Part shown: positions 15,614 to 24,478 of the stretch, piece by piece | How positions within the stretch are numbered: position 1 is the stretch's first letter | How the letters are laid out: each line of letters begins with the position of its first letter | Source of the DNA: Bradyrhizobium sp. CCH5-F6 | GTDB lineage: Bacteria > Pseudomonadota > Alphaproteobacteria > Rhizobiales > Xanthobacteraceae | Direction: 5' to 3' | DNA: 53,453 bases | NCBI RefSeq assembly: GCF_001556045.1 | Contig: NZ_LSIC01000057.1 | Coordinates: 1-53,453 of the forward strand | Program-made: the position numbers and the translations under genes | The notes under the pieces: generated by a model | The model's database searches: none | Told to the model about the DNA's origin: nothing | The model's input: only the letters and a program-made list of their open reading frames with translations

Positions 15614-17289
15614 GCGCGGATCACGCAACGCCACGTCGGTCGCCGGCCTGGCCCGCTGATGAGCCCTGGCATCTCGCGATGCCGGAGGGAACGCTTTACG
15701 ATGCGCTGGCGCGCGCTGCACGTGAACGACCGTCGCATCCGGCGACGGTGTTTTACGGCGCGAGCCTCGGCTACGCCGAGCTGCGCGACCGCGTCGATGC
15801 CATGGCCGGCTTCCTGCAAGCCTGCGGCGTCAAGCGAGGTGACCGCGTTCTGATCGCGCTTCAGAACTCGCCGCAATATGTCATCGCCTACTACGCGGTG
15901 ATGCGGGCGGATGCCGTGATCGTACCCGTCAATCCCATGAACAAGACCGACGAGATCGCGTATCTTGCTGTCGACAGCGGAGCCAGGGTCGCGCTCATCG
16001 GGAGCGAGCTGAGCGATGTGTTTGCCCCGCTGGTGGGCGAGGCCATCGCGCATGCGATCGTCGCGCAATATCGCGAGGAGATCCCAGCCGCGACGCCCTA
16101 TACGCTGCCATCATGTGTGACGGAAGCGCCGTCCGAGGTGCCGTCATCGCCGGGCTGGCATTCCTGGTCGTCCGCGATCGCACAAGGCGTGAAGCCGAAT
16201 GTGATGACCGCGGGGCCGGACGATCTCATGATCCTGCCCTACACCTCGGGTACCACAGGCAAGCCCAAGGCGTGCATGCATACGCATCGCAGCGCGCTGT
16301 TCACCGCGGTCTTGCAGGCGCGCTGGTATCGGCTCGGCGGCGACGACGTGATGACCGGCTTCATGCCGCTGTTCCATGTTGCGGGCATGCAGGGCTCGAT
16401 GAATGCGGCGATGGTCACTGGGGCCACGCTGCTCTTGATGGCGCGCTGGGACAAGGATCTGTTGCCGGATCTGTTCGAGACCTATGGCGTGACGTTCTGG
16501 AACGCCGCGCCAACCATGATCGTCGACGTGCTCGCCAGCGCCCGGTTCCGCGACAAATGCTTTGCGAAGCTCAAGGTTCTGACCGGCGGCGGCGCCGCGA
16601 TGCCGACCGCGGTCGCCGAACGGCTCAAGGGGCGCTTCGGGCTGGATTTCGTCGAGGGCTACGGCATGACCGAGACGATGTCACCGACGCATATCAACCC
16701 GATGGCGGCGCCGAAGCGGCAGTGCCTCGGCATCGCCGTGCAGGAGACCGACGCAAGGGTCGTCGATCCCGAGAGCCTGATCGAGCTCGGCGACAACGTG
16801 GTCGGCGAAATCGTCGTGCACGGACCGCAGGTATTGCAGGGTTATTGGAACAGGCCGCAGGCGAATGCCGAAGCCTTCATCGAGCTTGACGGCAAGCGGT
16901 TCCTGCGTACGGGCGATCTCGGCTACCGTGACGCCGAAGGCTATTTCTTCGCCGTCGATCGCCTGAAGCGCATGATCAACGTCAGCGGCTTCAAGGTGTG
17001 GCCGGCCGAGGTCGAGGCCGCGATGTATCAGAACCGCGCCATCCGGGAGTGCTGCATCATTTCGGCGCCGGACAACTACCGCGGCGAGACCGTCAAGGCG
17101 CTGGTCGTGCTGGATGAGGCGGCGCGGGCAACGATATCGCCCGATGACATCGTTGGCTGGGCGCGTGGCGCGATGGCCAGCTACAAGGCGCCACGCACGG
17201 TCGTCTTCGTCGACCAGCTGCCGCGCACCGCGAGCAACAAGATCAACTGGCGGCTGCTGCAGGACGCCGAATGGGGGCGAACGGCATGA
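15610..17289 (+). CDS. AMP-dependent acyl-CoA synthetase/ligase
   Basis: The protein of 559 residues belongs to the ANL adenylating superfamily. The P-loop-like motif YTSGTTGKPKACMHTH lies near residue 215, the A5 motif EGYGMTETM near 350, the A7/A8 motif RTGDLGYRDAEGYF near 435, and the A10 lysine in RTASNKINWR near the C-terminus. It should activate a carboxylic acid to its CoA thioester. The GTG start overlaps the aminotransferase stop in GTGA. Its presence implies that the carbon skeleton left after ring opening and transamination leaves the pathway as a CoA ester. The acid is unknown. Confidence 0.9.
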   Translation: MSADHATPRRSPAWPADEPWHLAMPEGTLYDALARAARERPSHPATVFYGASLGYAELRDRVDAMAGFLQACGVKRGDRVLIALQNSPQYVIAYYAVMRADAVIVPVNPMNKTDEIAYLAVDSGARVALIGSELSDVFAPLVGEAIAHAIVAQYREEIPAATPYTLPSCVTEAPSEVPSSPGWHSWSSAIAQGVKPNVMTAGPDDLMILPYTSGTTGKPKACMHTHRSALFTAVLQARWYRLGGDDVMTGFMPLFHVAGMQGSMNAAMVTGATLLLMARWDKDLLPDLFETYGVTFWNAAPTMIVDVLASARFRDKCFAKLKVLTGGGAAMPTAVAERLKGRFGLDFVEGYGMTETMSPTHINPMAAPKRQCLGIAVQETDARVVDPESLIELGDNVVGEIVVHGPQVLQGYWNRPQANAEAFIELDGKRFLRTGDLGYRDAEGYFFAVDRLKRMINVSGFKVWPAEVEAAMYQNRAIRECCIISAPDNYRGETVKALVVLDEAARATISPDDIVGWARGAMASYKAPRTVVFVDQLPRTASNKINWRLLQDAEWGRTA

Positions 17290-17401
17290 AAGCTGCTTGG
17301 CTGGAAAACGGATGCAAGGCGGCGTTATGCTGCCGGTACGCCCTTGAAGCTGCGATCCCCAGCCTCGCCAGAAAATTCGTGAAGAGATCAGGAATTCGCT
17401 G

Positions 17402-18334
17402 ATGCGCATCGTCAATGTCGCCGCCGCCCAGATGGGCCCGATCCAGAAAGCCGACAGCCGCGAGGCCGTGGTCAAGCGCATGATCGCGCTGATGGACGAG
17501 GCCAAGAGCAAGGGCGCCGACTTGATCGTCTATCCCGAGTTGGCGCTGACGACATTCTTCCCGCGCTGGTATGTCGAGGACCGGGCCGAGTTCGATGTCT
17601 GGTTCGAGCGGGAGATGCCGAATGCGGCGACGAAGCCGTTGTTTGAACGCGCGGCGCAGCACGGAATGGCGATGAATTTCGGCTATGCGGAGCTGACGCC
17701 GGACGGTCATCACTTCAACACCGCGGTTCTCACCGACAAGTCCGGCAAGATCGTCGGCAAATACCGTAAGGTCCATCTGCCGGGACACGTGGAATACGAC
17801 ACCAAGCGCTCGCACCAGCATCTGGAGAAGCGCTATTTCGAGCCCGGCGATCTCGGCTTCAAGGTCTGGCGCGAGCTCGGCGGCATCATCGGCATGGCGA
17901 TCTGCAACGACCGCCGCTGGCCCGAGACCTATCGCGTCATGGGCTTGCAGGGCGTCGAGATGGTGCTGATCGGCTACAACACGCCGTCCGTGAATGCCGA
18001 GAAGAGCGAAGAGGGCGTCGAAAAGCGCCTGTTCCACAATCGCCTTTCGGTGCAGGCCGGCGCTTACCAGAACGCGACCTGGGTGGTCGCGGTGGCCAAG
18101 GCTGGCGTCGAGGACGGCCATCCGCTGTTCGGCGGCAGCCTGATCGTCGATCCCAACGGCGAGATCGTTGCAGAAGCGAAGACGGAGGAGGACGAGCTTC
18201 TGGTCCATCCCTGCGATCTCGATGCCACAATCTTCGGCAAGACCACGATTTTCGATTTCGCCCGGCATCGCCGCATCGAGCATTACGGCCTGATCACCAG
18301 CCAGACCGGCGCGGTGCCGCCACCGGAGACGTGA
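17402..18334 (+). CDS. N-carbamoyl-D-amino-acid hydrolase-like (nitrilase superfamily)
   Basis: The 310-residue enzyme matches the D-carbamoylases used in D-amino acid production. YPELALTTFFPRW contains catalytic Glu46, KYRKVHLPGH contains Lys123, and AICNDRRWPE contains Cys168, completing the nitrilase triad. HLEKRYFEPGDLGF is also typical of this group. It should hydrolyse N-carbamoyl-D-amino acids, the product of the D-hydantoinase encoded at 19715, to the amino acid, CO2 and ammonia. The 112-bp gap after the CoA ligase has no gene. A beta-ureidopropionase role is the main alternative, but the TTFFPRW motif favours D-carbamoylase. Confidence 0.9.
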   Translation: MRIVNVAAAQMGPIQKADSREAVVKRMIALMDEAKSKGADLIVYPELALTTFFPRWYVEDRAEFDVWFEREMPNAATKPLFERAAQHGMAMNFGYAELTPDGHHFNTAVLTDKSGKIVGKYRKVHLPGHVEYDTKRSHQHLEKRYFEPGDLGFKVWRELGGIIGMAICNDRRWPETYRVMGLQGVEMVLIGYNTPSVNAEKSEEGVEKRLFHNRLSVQAGAYQNATWVVAVAKAGVEDGHPLFGGSLIVDPNGEIVAEAKTEEDELLVHPCDLDATIFGKTTIFDFARHRRIEHYGLITSQTGAVPPPET

Positions 18335-18999
18335 CGCCGATGGCTGGCAAAGGCATCTCCCTGCGCGAGCTGGACGCGCGTGACCGCTACAAGCTGCTCT
18401 GCGGCGTTGTGGTGCCGCGGCCGATCGCGCTGGTGACGACGCTGGACGAGAACGGAGCTGTCAATGCCGCGCCGTTCAGCTTCTTCAACGTCTTCTCGGA
18501 AAGCCCCGCGCTGATCGTGCTCGGGCTTCAGCACAAGCCCGATCACAGCCCGAAGGACACGACGCGCAACATCCATCGGGACGGCGAGTTCGTCGTGCAC
18601 ATGGTGGATGAAGCGCTGTCGGTGGCGATGAACGACTGCGCGGTCGATTTCCCCTCCGGGGACAGCGAGGTCGCCGCGACCGGGCTTGCCACGCTTCCGT
18701 CAGTGGACGTGAAGGTGCCGCGCCTCGCCGCGGCGCCGTTCGCGCTGGAATGCCGACGCCATGTGGTGCTGACCTTCTCGCCGGATCGCGAGCTGCTGGT
18801 TGGCGAGGTGCTCAGGGTGCACGCCCGCGAGGGTCTCGTCGACGAGGTCAACATGTATGTCGATCTCGACGCGTACCGGCCGATCGGCCGCATGTTCGGC
18901 AACCTCTACACGACGCAGCGGGATACGTTCGCGCTTGTCCGCGAGAGCCACGCGCAATGGCTCGCGCGGCAGGACGCCAAAGAGCTGAAGGACGCCTAG
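18331..18999 (+). CDS. Flavin reductase-like FMN-binding protein
   Basis: The 222-residue protein has the flavin reductase-like split-barrel fold, seen in VVPRPIALVTTLDENGAVNAAPFS and FVVHMVDEALSVAMND. Related proteins supply reduced flavin to monooxygenases or act as small FMN-binding oxidoreductases. The GTG start overlaps the carbamoylase stop in GTGA; an ATG nine bases later is also possible. It is the last plus-strand gene before the racemase, whose stop overlaps it by four bases from the other strand. A partner monooxygenase is not certain; the FAD enzyme at 22923 carries its own NAD(P)H-binding site and may not need it. Confidence 0.85.
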   Translation: MTPMAGKGISLRELDARDRYKLLCGVVVPRPIALVTTLDENGAVNAAPFSFFNVFSESPALIVLGLQHKPDHSPKDTTRNIHRDGEFVVHMVDEALSVAMNDCAVDFPSGDSEVAATGLATLPSVDVKVPRLAAAPFALECRRHVVLTFSPDRELLVGEVLRVHAREGLVDEVNMYVDLDAYRPIGRMFGNLYTTQRDTFALVRESHAQWLARQDAKELKDA

Positions 19000-19658
19000 T
19001 GAGCCGAGAACTGCACCGTGCCCAGCGCCATGGTGACGGCCGCCTGTGTCGGGTCGATCACGGGGATTTGCAGCGCGTCTTCGAGCGGACGGCGATGACG
19101 AGCCATGCCGGCGCAGCCCATCACGATGGCGCGGGCACCGTCCTGGTCGCGCAGGGCACGGCCGACCTCGATCATTTTGGCCAGCGTGCCTTCACCCGAG
19201 GCGGTTTCCGCAACGCTCATGTTCAGCGGCCGCTCGCCGGCCAGGCGGTCGGTCAGCCCCATCTGCCTGAGATAGCGCATGTGTCGCGGGATCGAGCGCT
19301 GGGCGATCGCGATGACGCCGAAGGTTTCGGCACGGGCGAGCGCGGTGAGCACGCCGCACTCGGCAATGCCGAACACGGGGCGGTCGGTACCTTCACGGCA
19401 CACCTGAAGCCCGGGATCGCTGTAGCAGGCGATGATGAAGGCGGCCGAGCTGTTGTCGCTTTCGACCAGCCGGCGCAGCGGCATCGCGACGCTGTCGACG
19501 TCGGCCTGGCTTTCGATGCCGAAGGGGCCCTCGGCCAGCGTCTGGCAGACCACTTCCGGTCCGCCCTCGAAGTCGAGCGGCTTCAGCGCATCCTCCAGCC
19601 CCTGCGTGACCTTGTGGTTGGAGTTCGGGTTGATGACGAGAATGCGCGGCCGGGACAT
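18996..19658 (-). CDS. hyuE: Hydantoin racemase (Asp/Glu racemase superfamily)
   Basis: The 220-residue protein begins RILVINPNSN, the standard opening of HyuE/AroM-type racemases. It has the two catalytic cysteines expected for two-base racemisation, in IIACYSDPG (about residue 77) and VMGCAGMA (about residue 180). Hydantoin racemase interconverts D- and L-5-substituted hydantoins so that a stereoselective hydantoinase can use both. It is transcribed opposite to its neighbours, divergent from the D-hydantoinase across 56 bp, and its stop overlaps the flavin reductase stop tail to tail. The family assignment is firm; the hydantoin role follows from context. Confidence 0.88.
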   Translation of the reverse strand: MSRPRILVINPNSNHKVTQGLEDALKPLDFEGGPEVVCQTLAEGPFGIESQADVDSVAMPLRRLVESDNSSAAFIIACYSDPGLQVCREGTDRPVFGIAECGVLTALARAETFGVIAIAQRSIPRHMRYLRQMGLTDRLAGERPLNMSVAETASGEGTLAKMIEVGRALRDQDGARAIVMGCAGMARHRRPLEDALQIPVIDPTQAAVTMALGTVQFSAH

Positions 19659-19714
19659 GATGGTCTTCCTGCAAAATGGAGATCACTCGTTTCAGGCATA
19701 TCATGGAGCGCCTC

Positions 19715-21184
19715 ATGACTGAACCAGTTTACGACCTGATCATCCGCGGTGGCCGCGTCGCCACCACGACAGACGTGTTCGAGGCCGATGTCGCGATTTC
19801 CGGCGAGACCATCGCAGCCGTCGGAAAGGGCCTGCCGGCGGCCAAACGCGAGATCGACGCGCGTGGCAAGCTGGTGCTGCCCGGCGGCGTCGACAGTCAT
19901 GCTCATATCGAGCAGCTCTCCGCTGCCGGCATCATGAATGCCGATACATTCGAGAGCGCGACGGTCTCTGCCGCTTTCGGCGGCACCACCACGGTGATCC
20001 CGTTCGCCGCCCAGCATGTCGGCATGAAGCTGCCGCAGGTGGTGGAGGACTATCACGCGCTGGCGAAGAAGGGCGCGGTCATCGACTACGCCTTTCACAT
20101 GATCATTGCGGACGCGACCAAGGAGACGGTCGAGGAGCACATCCCGGCGCTGGTGAAGCAGGGGCACGCCTCGATCAAGATCTTCATGACCTACGACCGG
20201 CTCAAGGTCGACGATGAGCCGCTGCTCGACATCCTCCTCGCGGCCCGCCAGTCCGGCGCGATGCTGTGCGCGCATGCCGAAAATCACGGCATCATCGCCT
20301 GGATGGTCAAGCGCCTGCTCGCGCGCGGCTATACCATGCCGAAATACCACGCCGTCAGCCACGCGCGCGTGTCGGAGGCGGAGGCCTTCACCCGGCTGAT
20401 CGGCATGGCGGCCCTGATCGACCAGCCGATCATGATCTTCCACGTCTCGACCGCCGAAGGCGCCAAGGTGATCCGCGATGCGCGCGGGCAGGGGCTCAAG
20501 GTCTTCGCCGAGACCTGTCCGCAGTATCTGTTCCTCACCGCGGACGATCTCGACAAGCCCGGCGCGGAAGGCGCCAAATGGATGTGCAGCCCGCCGCCGC
20601 GTACGCATGCAGACCAGGAGGCGCTCTGGCAGGCGCTCTCGCTCGGCGATCTCCAGACCATCTCGTCGGACCACGCGCCGTATCGCTACGACGAGACCGG
20701 CAAGCTGCGCGCCGGTCCCAATCCGAACTTCAAGCAGGTCGCCAATGGTCTGCCGGGACTGGAGCTGCGGTTGCCACTGCTGTTCGACGCGATGGTCTCG
20801 AATGGGCGGCTGGGCCTGGAGAAATTCGTCGAGCTGACGGCGACTGCCCCGGCAAAGATCTACAATCTGCACCCGCGCAAGGGCTCGATCGCGGTCGGCG
20901 CCGATGCCGACATCGCGATCTGGGATCCGAACCGCGAGGTGACCATCACGGATGCGATGATGCACGATCTCACCGGCTACACGCCCTTCGCGGGCCGCAA
21001 GCTGAAGGGCTGGCCGGTGTCCGTGCTCTCGCGCGGCCGCGTGGTCGTCGAGGACAACAAGTGTCTCGCGAGTGCCGGCAGCGGGAAATTCCTGGCGCGC
21101 AGCGGCGGCGAGGCGGCGAAGCCGACCGGCCGGCTCGTTGCCGACATGGATCCGGAACGGAATTTCGGAGCGAAGCTGCTGTGA
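19715..21184 (+). CDS. hydA: Dihydropyrimidinase / D-hydantoinase
   Basis: This cyclic amidohydrolase of 489 residues has the full binuclear metal site: DSHAHI (HxH), the carboxylated lysine in SIKIFMTYDR, CAHAENH, IFHVSTAEGA and SSDHAPY. It opens 5,6-dihydropyrimidines or D-5-substituted hydantoins to N-carbamoyl amino acids. With the racemase and carbamoylase next door it completes a classical hydantoin pathway. The frame is open from 19676 with ATGs at 19676, 19703 and 19715. The last is chosen because GGAG at 19705-19708 is suitably placed and MTEPVYDLIIRGG is the usual start. It probably heads the operon through 24359. Confidence 0.93.
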   Translation: MTEPVYDLIIRGGRVATTTDVFEADVAISGETIAAVGKGLPAAKREIDARGKLVLPGGVDSHAHIEQLSAAGIMNADTFESATVSAAFGGTTTVIPFAAQHVGMKLPQVVEDYHALAKKGAVIDYAFHMIIADATKETVEEHIPALVKQGHASIKIFMTYDRLKVDDEPLLDILLAARQSGAMLCAHAENHGIIAWMVKRLLARGYTMPKYHAVSHARVSEAEAFTRLIGMAALIDQPIMIFHVSTAEGAKVIRDARGQGLKVFAETCPQYLFLTADDLDKPGAEGAKWMCSPPPRTHADQEALWQALSLGDLQTISSDHAPYRYDETGKLRAGPNPNFKQVANGLPGLELRLPLLFDAMVSNGRLGLEKFVELTATAPAKIYNLHPRKGSIAVGADADIAIWDPNREVTITDAMMHDLTGYTPFAGRKLKGWPVSVLSRGRVVVEDNKCLASAGSGKFLARSGGEAAKPTGRLVADMDPERNFGAKLL

Positions 21185-21200
21185 AGGTGGATCGCGCGCG

Positions 21201-22175
21201 ATGAAGATCGTCATCTTCGGCGGCACCGGCTTTGTCGGCCTCAACTTGGCGGAGGTGTTGCTCGCGCGCGGCCATGACGTGACACTGTATGATCGTTCGC
21301 CGCTGCCGCATGCTGCGCAGCGTTCGCTGGCCGATGATCGCAAGCGGTTGAAGGTCGTGCAGGGCGATATCACAGATGCGGCCGGTATCGACGCCCTCAT
21401 CGCTGAAGGCTGGGACGCACTTGTGCTTGGTGCGGCGATCACAGCCGGAGATGATCTCGAGAGGGCGTCGCCCGCGCGCGTTCTCGAGATCAACGTCATG
21501 GCGCAGATCCCGATCTTGCAAGCGGCGATCCGCCACGGCGTTCGCCGCGTCGTCAATTTGTCCTCGGCGTCCGCCTATGGCGCCGCCGGCCAGCGTCATC
21601 AAGTCCTGGACGAGGAGACGCCCTGCGACCCGGTCTCGTTCTACGCCATCAGCAAATTCACGTCGGAGCGGTCGGTCGCGCGCCATGCCGAGCTCTTCGG
21701 CGGCGATTTTCTGAGCGTGCGGCTGAGCGCCGTGTTTGGCCCGTGGGAGCGGGCCGGCGCGGTGCGCGATACGCCCAGCCTCCAATTCCAGATCCTGGCA
21801 GCGTTCGCCCGCGGCGAGCCGGCGATCATGCCGGCACCGGGACTTAAGGATTGGACCTACGCGGTCGACGCCGCCGAGGCCGTGGCTGTGCTGATCGAGG
21901 CCGAGCGGCCACGCCATCGGCTCTACAATATCTCCAGCGGTGCGGGCTGGTCGGCGCTGCAATGGGGCGAGGCCTTTGCGGCACTTCATTCCGGCCTGCA
22001 CTGCCGGCTTGCGAACCCGGGCGAGAAAACCGTCATCAAGCTGCATGGCGGCGATCGTGCCCCGCTCTCGGTTGCGCGGATGGCCGACGAATTCGGCTGG
22101 CGGGCGCGGTTCGGCTGCGCCGAGTCGGCCGCCGCGATGAGCGCCTGGTGGATGCAGCACAAGGAGGGGATCTGA
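21201..22175 (+). CDS. NAD(P)-dependent epimerase/dehydratase (extended SDR)
   Basis: The 324-residue protein opens with the dinucleotide-binding motif FGGTGFVGLNLAE (residues 6-18). It has the extended-SDR catalytic pair in FYAISKFTSER (YxxxK, about residue 150) and a preceding serine in NLSSASAYG. Such enzymes act on nucleotide sugars or on small hydroxy/keto compounds. No sugar pathway is visible here, so a catabolic oxidoreductase role within the hydantoin cluster is more likely. It lies 16 bp after the D-hydantoinase and one base before the next SDR gene. Confidence 0.85.
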   Translation: MKIVIFGGTGFVGLNLAEVLLARGHDVTLYDRSPLPHAAQRSLADDRKRLKVVQGDITDAAGIDALIAEGWDALVLGAAITAGDDLERASPARVLEINVMAQIPILQAAIRHGVRRVVNLSSASAYGAAGQRHQVLDEETPCDPVSFYAISKFTSERSVARHAELFGGDFLSVRLSAVFGPWERAGAVRDTPSLQFQILAAFARGEPAIMPAPGLKDWTYAVDAAEAVAVLIEAERPRHRLYNISSGAGWSALQWGEAFAALHSGLHCRLANPGEKTVIKLHGGDRAPLSVARMADEFGWRARFGCAESAAAMSAWWMQHKEGI

Positions 22176-22176
22176 C

Positions 22177-22926
22177 ATGCGGCTGCATGGGCGCACTGCC
22201 ATCATCACCGGAGCGGGCTCGGGCATTGGCCGCGCCGGCGCAAAATTGTTTGCAGCAGAAGGAGCGCGTCTCGCTCTGGTCGATCGCGATGCCGCGGGGC
22301 TTCAGGAAACGCTTGGCCTCGTGGGTGATGCCACGACGCATGTCGGCGACGTCGGCGATGCCGCGTTCGCGGAGACCGTCGTCGGCGACGTCGTGACGCG
22401 GCATGGCCGGCTCGACATCCTGATGACGGCAGCAGGATTCTCCTGCGGCGGCACCGTGCTGACGACGAGCGTGGAGGACTGGGACGCGGTGTTTCGCACC
22501 AATGTCGGCGGCACCTGGTTGTGGGCGCGGGCCGCGGTGCCGCAGATGCAGCGGCAGAACAGCGGATCTATCATCACGCTGGCCTCGCAGCTCGCGATGG
22601 CCGGCGGCAAGGGGAACAGTGCCTATATCGCCGCCAAAGGCGCGATCGTCAGCCTGACCCGGACGATGGCCGTGGATTTCGCCGCCGACGGCATCCGCGT
22701 CAACGCGATTGCGCCGGGCGCGATCGATACGCCGATGCTTCGCCGCAGCTTCGCCCGGCACGCCAATTCGGACGAGGTGCGCGAGGCCTCGCGCAACCGC
22801 CACGCCATGAAGCGGTTCGGTCAGGCGGAGGAGATCGCGCAGACCGCGCTGCACCTCGCCAGCGATGCGTCCTCGTTCACGACCGGCACCGTGATGGTGG
22901 TCGACGGAGGCTGGCTCGCGGCATGA
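22177..22926 (+). CDS. Short-chain dehydrogenase/reductase (classical SDR)
   Basis: The protein has 249 residues. It shows the cofactor motif ITGAGSGIGRAGA (TGxxxGxG, about residues 9-21), the catalytic serine in ITLASQLAMAGG and the YxxxK motif SAYIAAKGAI. The C-terminus DASSFTTGTVMVVDGGW is typical of FabG-like SDRs. It should oxidise or reduce an alcohol/ketone in the pathway. Its stop overlaps the start of the FAD monooxygenase in ATGA. The substrate cannot be told. Confidence 0.88.
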   Translation: MRLHGRTAIITGAGSGIGRAGAKLFAAEGARLALVDRDAAGLQETLGLVGDATTHVGDVGDAAFAETVVGDVVTRHGRLDILMTAAGFSCGGTVLTTSVEDWDAVFRTNVGGTWLWARAAVPQMQRQNSGSIITLASQLAMAGGKGNSAYIAAKGAIVSLTRTMAVDFAADGIRVNAIAPGAIDTPMLRRSFARHANSDEVREASRNRHAMKRFGQAEEIAQTALHLASDASSFTTGTVMVVDGGWLAA

Positions 22927-24359
22927 GTGATGGGTTGATCAAACTTGAAGCCGAAATTCGCGCCGATCTCGCGATGATCGCGCACCCCGGCGCCGCATGG
23001 CTCGAACCGAAGACAGGGCCGGACGGAAAACCTGCGCTGGATGTGCTCATCATCGGCGCCGGCCAATCCGGTATCGCCATCGGCTTCGGCCTGATGCGCT
23101 CGCGCGTCAGCAACATCCTGCTGATCGACAAGGCCGAGGAGGGGAAGGAGGGCCCGTGGCTCACCTATGCCCGGATGCCGACGCTGCGCAGCCCGAAGGA
23201 CTACACCGGCCCCGACCTCGACATCCCGAGCCTCACCTATCAGTCCTGGCACGAAGCCCGTTTCGGCAAGGAGAGCTGGCAGACGCTCGATCTGATTCCG
23301 CGCGCGCACTGGGCCGAGTACCTGCTGTGGCTGCGGCGCACGCTCGGCCTGCCGGTCTGCAACGGCTGTGAGCTCCTGGAGATTGCGCCGGCGGCCGACG
23401 GCCTGCTCGCCGCGCGCGTGAAACAGTCCGGCGCCGTCGAGACACTTTATACGCGCAAGATCGTGCTGGCGACGGGACAGGAGGGCATGGGCGGCTGGAT
23501 GATCCCGGAGCCGCTACGCGATCTGCCGGCGAGTTCGGTCGCGACCGTCGCAGACGACATCGATTTCGAGGGCCTTCGCGGCAAGCGCGTCGTCGTGATC
23601 GGCGCCGGCGCATCCGCCTTCGACAATGCGGCCACCGCGCTGGAGGCGGGTGCCTCTGAAGTGCACTTGCTGTGCCGCCGCGCGCAGATCCAGGTGATCC
23701 AGCCCTATCGCTGGCTGACCTTTCGCGGCTTCCTGCGCCATCTCAGCGATCTCGACGATGCCTGGCGCTGGCGCTTCATGCGCAAGGTTCTCGAGATGCG
23801 GGAAGGATTTCCGCAAGCAACCTATGACCGCTGCGCTCGCCACGCCAATTTCATGTTGCACGAGGGCGCGCCGATCGAAGCGGCGCGCGAGACCGGCAAA
23901 GCCATTGAGTTGCAGACGCCGCGTGGCGCCGTCACCGCCGATTTCGTCATCTGCGGCACCGGCATCGACATGAACTTCGCCGGACGCGGCGAGCTCGCCA
24001 GGTTTGCCGGCAACATCGCGGCCTGGGCCGACCGCTATCAGCCGCCGGAGGGCGAACGCAATGAACGGCTCGGCCGCTTTCCCTATCTCGCCGACGACTA
24101 TGCCTTCACCGAGCGCGTGCCCGGAAAGACGCCGTGGATCTCCGATATCCATCTCTTCGCCATCGCTTCCACCATGAGCTTCGGTGCATCGGGATCGTCG
24201 ATCAATGCGATGACGACGGCGGTTCCAAAGCTCGTGAATGGCCTGACGCGCGGCCTGTTTCGCACCGATGTTGAACGGCACTGGGCCTCGCTCAGCGCCT
24301 ATGACGTGCCGCAGGCCGTGGTCACGCGGCGTGCGGGAAGAACGGAGGAATCGCGATGA
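22923..24359 (+). CDS. Flavin-containing monooxygenase-like NAD(P)/FAD oxidoreductase
   Basis: The 478-residue protein has two Rossmann motifs: FAD-binding VLIIGAGQSGIAIGFGL (about residues 41-57) and NAD(P)-binding VVVIGAGASAFDNAATAL (about residues 223-240). It also has an ATG-type motif (VLATGQEG). This is the layout of class B flavoprotein monooxygenases, which bind their own NADPH and oxygenate N, S or carbonyl carbon. It is the last enzyme of the operon starting at 19715. An ATGA overlap at its stop opens a 16-codon frame (24356-24406) of doubtful meaning, and the promoter of the first ABC operon follows. An N-hydroxylation or Baeyer-Villiger step is possible but not shown. Confidence 0.85.
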   Translation: MSDGLIKLEAEIRADLAMIAHPGAAWLEPKTGPDGKPALDVLIIGAGQSGIAIGFGLMRSRVSNILLIDKAEEGKEGPWLTYARMPTLRSPKDYTGPDLDIPSLTYQSWHEARFGKESWQTLDLIPRAHWAEYLLWLRRTLGLPVCNGCELLEIAPAADGLLAARVKQSGAVETLYTRKIVLATGQEGMGGWMIPEPLRDLPASSVATVADDIDFEGLRGKRVVVIGAGASAFDNAATALEAGASEVHLLCRRAQIQVIQPYRWLTFRGFLRHLSDLDDAWRWRFMRKVLEMREGFPQATYDRCARHANFMLHEGAPIEAARETGKAIELQTPRGAVTADFVICGTGIDMNFAGRGELARFAGNIAAWADRYQPPEGERNERLGRFPYLADDYAFTERVPGKTPWISDIHLFAIASTMSFGASGSSINAMTTAVPKLVNGLTRGLFRTDVERHWASLSAYDVPQAVVTRRAGRTEESR

Positions 24360-24409
24360 TCACCCATGCGCCGCTGCGACGGCGCGCCTCCACGCGCACG
24401 CCATGAGAC

Positions 24410-24425
24410 TGGCGCGCAACTTGCT
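24410..24425 (+). promoter_or_regulatory. Candidate sigma-54 promoter upstream of the first ABC importer operon
   Basis: TGGCGCGCAACTTGCT matches the -24/-12 consensus TGGCACG-N4-TTGCW with one mismatch. The GG (24411-24412) and GC (24423-24424) are separated by exactly ten bases, as sigma-54 requires. It lies in the 119-bp gap after the monooxygenase gene and 54 bp before the substrate-binding protein start, the usual distance. Together with the second site at 29742 it suggests nitrogen-regulated, enhancer-dependent transcription. No NtrC or other enhancer-binding site was identified. Confidence 0.65.
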
Positions 24426-24478
24426 TCCTTCTAAACCTGCCTTGCTGGCGTTCTCGTTCGAAATTCAAGGGAAAACGA

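Noticed and set aside
19583..21556. 657-codon open frame on the minus strand opposite the D-hydantoinase
   Set aside because: Antisense shadow; no domain motif, and the plus strand carries an intact metalloenzyme.
24356..24406. 16-codon frame coupled by ATGA to the monooxygenase stop
   Set aside because: Too short and arginine-rich without a ribosome-binding site; probably chance next to the sigma-54 site.
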